DNA of 5,668 nt from a bacterium (lineage in GTDB: Bacteria; UBP18; UBA7526). The stretch is from assembly GCA_018903055.1 (NCBI GenBank), contig JAHIPW010000132.1:1-5668 (forward strand), in the 5' to 3' direction. The translations under genes and the position numbers were made by a program. Positions 4,744-5,668 of this stretch are shown here, in pieces (position 1 is the first letter of the stretch; each line of letters starts with the position of its first letter). The notes beneath the pieces were generated by a model. It was not told the origin of the DNA. It ran no database searches and worked only from the letters and a program-made list of their open reading frames with translations.

Positions 4744-5668
4744 AAAGAGAGACTTCTGAAAATTCGGAAAGAGATAGAAGAAGCCCTTAAAAAGTCCCAG
4801 ACCCTTGAGGAATTAGAGGCTCTGAGGGTAAGGTATCTGGGGAGGAAAGGTTTTCTTACTCTCTTTATCCAGGGAATAGGAAAATTGCCCAAGGAGCTAC
4901 GTCCCTCCCTAGGGAGATTGGCAAACGAGATAAAGAAGGACTTAAATCGAAAGATAGAAGAAAGGAAAGAGAGACTTAAAGAAAAGCGAGTCCTACCTTC
5001 CCTTGATCTCACCCTTCCAGGAAAGAAGCCCTCCTTGGGCGGACTTCATCCCATAACCCAGGTTCTAGATGAGGTAACAGGAATCTTTTCAAGATTGGGC
5101 TTTCGCATCGTTCAGGGCTCAGAAATAGAGACCGATTACTATAACTTTGAAGCCCTTAATATGCCTCCCGGTCATCCAGCGAGAGGAATGCTTGATACCT
5201 TCTACTTACACAGTCAAAAGTCAATAGTCAATAGTCGAAAGCCAAAGAAGACACGTAAAGATTTCGTCTCTCGTCCCTCATCCCGCGTCCCTCAATTTTT
5301 ATTAAGAAGTCATACTTCTCCCGTTCAAATCCATGTTATGGAGAAGGAGAAACCTCCCATCCAGATTATTTCGCCGGGCAAGGTATATAGATATGAGGCA
5401 GTGGATGCCAGCCATCTCCCTATGTTCCATCAGGTGGAGGGGTTTATGGTCGATGAGGAAATTAGTTTTTCTCATTTAAAAGGAGTATTAGAAGTCTTCC
5501 TGAACGAATTATTCGGCCCAGACACCCCCATTCGATTTCGTCCCTCCTTCTTCCCTTATACTGAACCTTCTGCAGAGGTAGATATCGGTTGTCTCATCTG
5601 TAAGGGGAAAGGATGCTCAGTCTGTAAGAGAACCGGGTGGCTGGAGATCTTAGGTTCCGGAATGATCG
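4741..5668 (+). CDS. pheS: Phenylalanyl-tRNA synthetase alpha subunit (3' end outside window), with internal repeat-encoded insert
   Basis: Catalytic alpha chain of the alpha2-beta2 class II enzyme that charges tRNA-Phe; pheT would be expected downstream. 309 codons are visible, open to the right edge, against a usual total of about 330-350. The N-terminal coiled coil covers about 1-85, with the family motif LEALRVRYLGRKG. The catalytic core starts near HPITQVLDEV and includes HPARGMLDTFYL (145-156), LLRSHTSPVQIHVM (187-200), motif 2 GKVYRYEAVD with Arg217, HQVEG (230-234) and FRPSFFPYTEPSAEVD (266-281). Cys284, Cys287, Cys292 and Cys295 form the CxxC-x4-CxxC cluster found in many PheS proteins. 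The oddity is residues 157-186: about 30 residues where relatives have about four, with nine Lys/Arg and one Asp, encoded by two heptamer arrays. The frame is unbroken and all core motifs are present, so the enzyme is probably functional. Start TTG, coupled to ktrA. Confidence 0.93.
   Translation, partial: MKERLLKIRKEIEEALKKSQTLEELEALRVRYLGRKGFLTLFIQGIGKLPKELRPSLGRLANEIKKDLNRKIEERKERLKEKRVLPSLDLTLPGKKPSLGGLHPITQVLDEVTGIFSRLGFRIVQGSEIETDYYNFEALNMPPGHPARGMLDTFYLHSQKSIVNSRKPKKTRKDFVSRPSSRVPQFLLRSHTSPVQIHVMEKEKPPIQIISPGKVYRYEAVDASHLPMFHQVEGFMVDEEISFSHLKGVLEVFLNELFGPDTPIRFRPSFFPYTEPSAEVDIGCLICKGKGCSVCKRTGWLEILGSGMI
5209..5298. repeat. Two heptamer arrays forming an in-frame insert in pheS
   Basis: First array: AGTCAAA (5212), AGTCAAT (5219), AGTCAAT (5226), AGTCGAA (5233). 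Second array: CGTCTCT (5265), CGTCCCT (5272), CATCCCG (5279), CGTCCCT (5286). A 25-base non-repetitive link, 5240-5264, joins them. Both arrays have four units of seven bases, and 5212-5292 is 81 bases, exactly 27 codons. TAG at 5225-5227 and 5232-5234 would stop each of the other two forward frames, while the pheS frame stays open. The same period as the intergenic arrays marks this as the same repeat class inside a coding region. Confidence 0.85.

Noticed and set aside
5209-5298. pheS as a pseudogene broken by repeat insertion
   Set aside because: The insert keeps the frame, all catalytic motifs and the Cys cluster follow intact, and no stop codon appears before the window edge.

Overview
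The window is a bacterial chromosome segment in which every gene is on the + strand. It reads as a translation-machinery cluster with a potassium-uptake pair inside it. In order: the C-terminal half of thrS (cut by the left edge), infC, rpmI, rplT, a TrkH/KtrB-type K+ channel subunit, its single-RCK KtrA/TrkA regulator, and most of pheS (cut by the right edge). The block infC-rpmI-rplT followed by pheS is a widespread bacterial arrangement, and here ktrB-ktrA separates rplT from pheS. The proteins are clearly bacterial, but I cannot place the organism below that level. Base composition is moderate, start codons include GTG/ATC and TTG, and the spacers are full of short dispersed repeats of a kind I associate with genomes of uncultivated bacteria. 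That association is an impression, not a classification.

Layout: 1-999 thrS. 1000-1096 is a structured leader with a small hairpin plus T-run, then a long near-palindrome ending just before the infC ribosome binding site, with a possible promoter at the end of thrS. 1097-1618 infC, whose real start may be a non-canonical ATC at 1106. 1608-1694 is a decamer repeat that supplies the infC stop codon. 1713-1910 rpmI. 1910-1963 is a small hairpin followed by a heptamer array inside an inverted repeat. 1987-2370 rplT. 2359-2553 is a composite repeat region. 2567-3886 ktrB. 3889-4011 is a composite element with nested inverted repeats. 4036-4737 ktrA. 4741-5668 pheS, which starts at TTG three bases after ktrA.

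The most unusual feature is the repeats. Most gene junctions carry degenerate tandem repeats, usually with a 7-base period, and each array has a different unit. Two such heptamer arrays also lie inside pheS. They encode an extra, very basic loop of about 26 residues between two normally adjacent conserved motifs, with the frame kept open. The same class of repeat also encodes the last residues and stop codons of infC and rplT. A repeat family that is usually intergenic therefore seems to invade or extend essential genes here.

Functionally, the window links initiation (IF3), the large ribosomal subunit (L35, L20), tRNA charging (ThrRS, PheRS alpha) and K+ uptake (KtrAB). Same-strand order suggests co-transcription, but the repeat-filled gaps of 76-196 bases could contain processing or regulatory sites. 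No gap exceeds 300 bases. I saw no CRISPR array, tRNA, rRNA or transposase gene.
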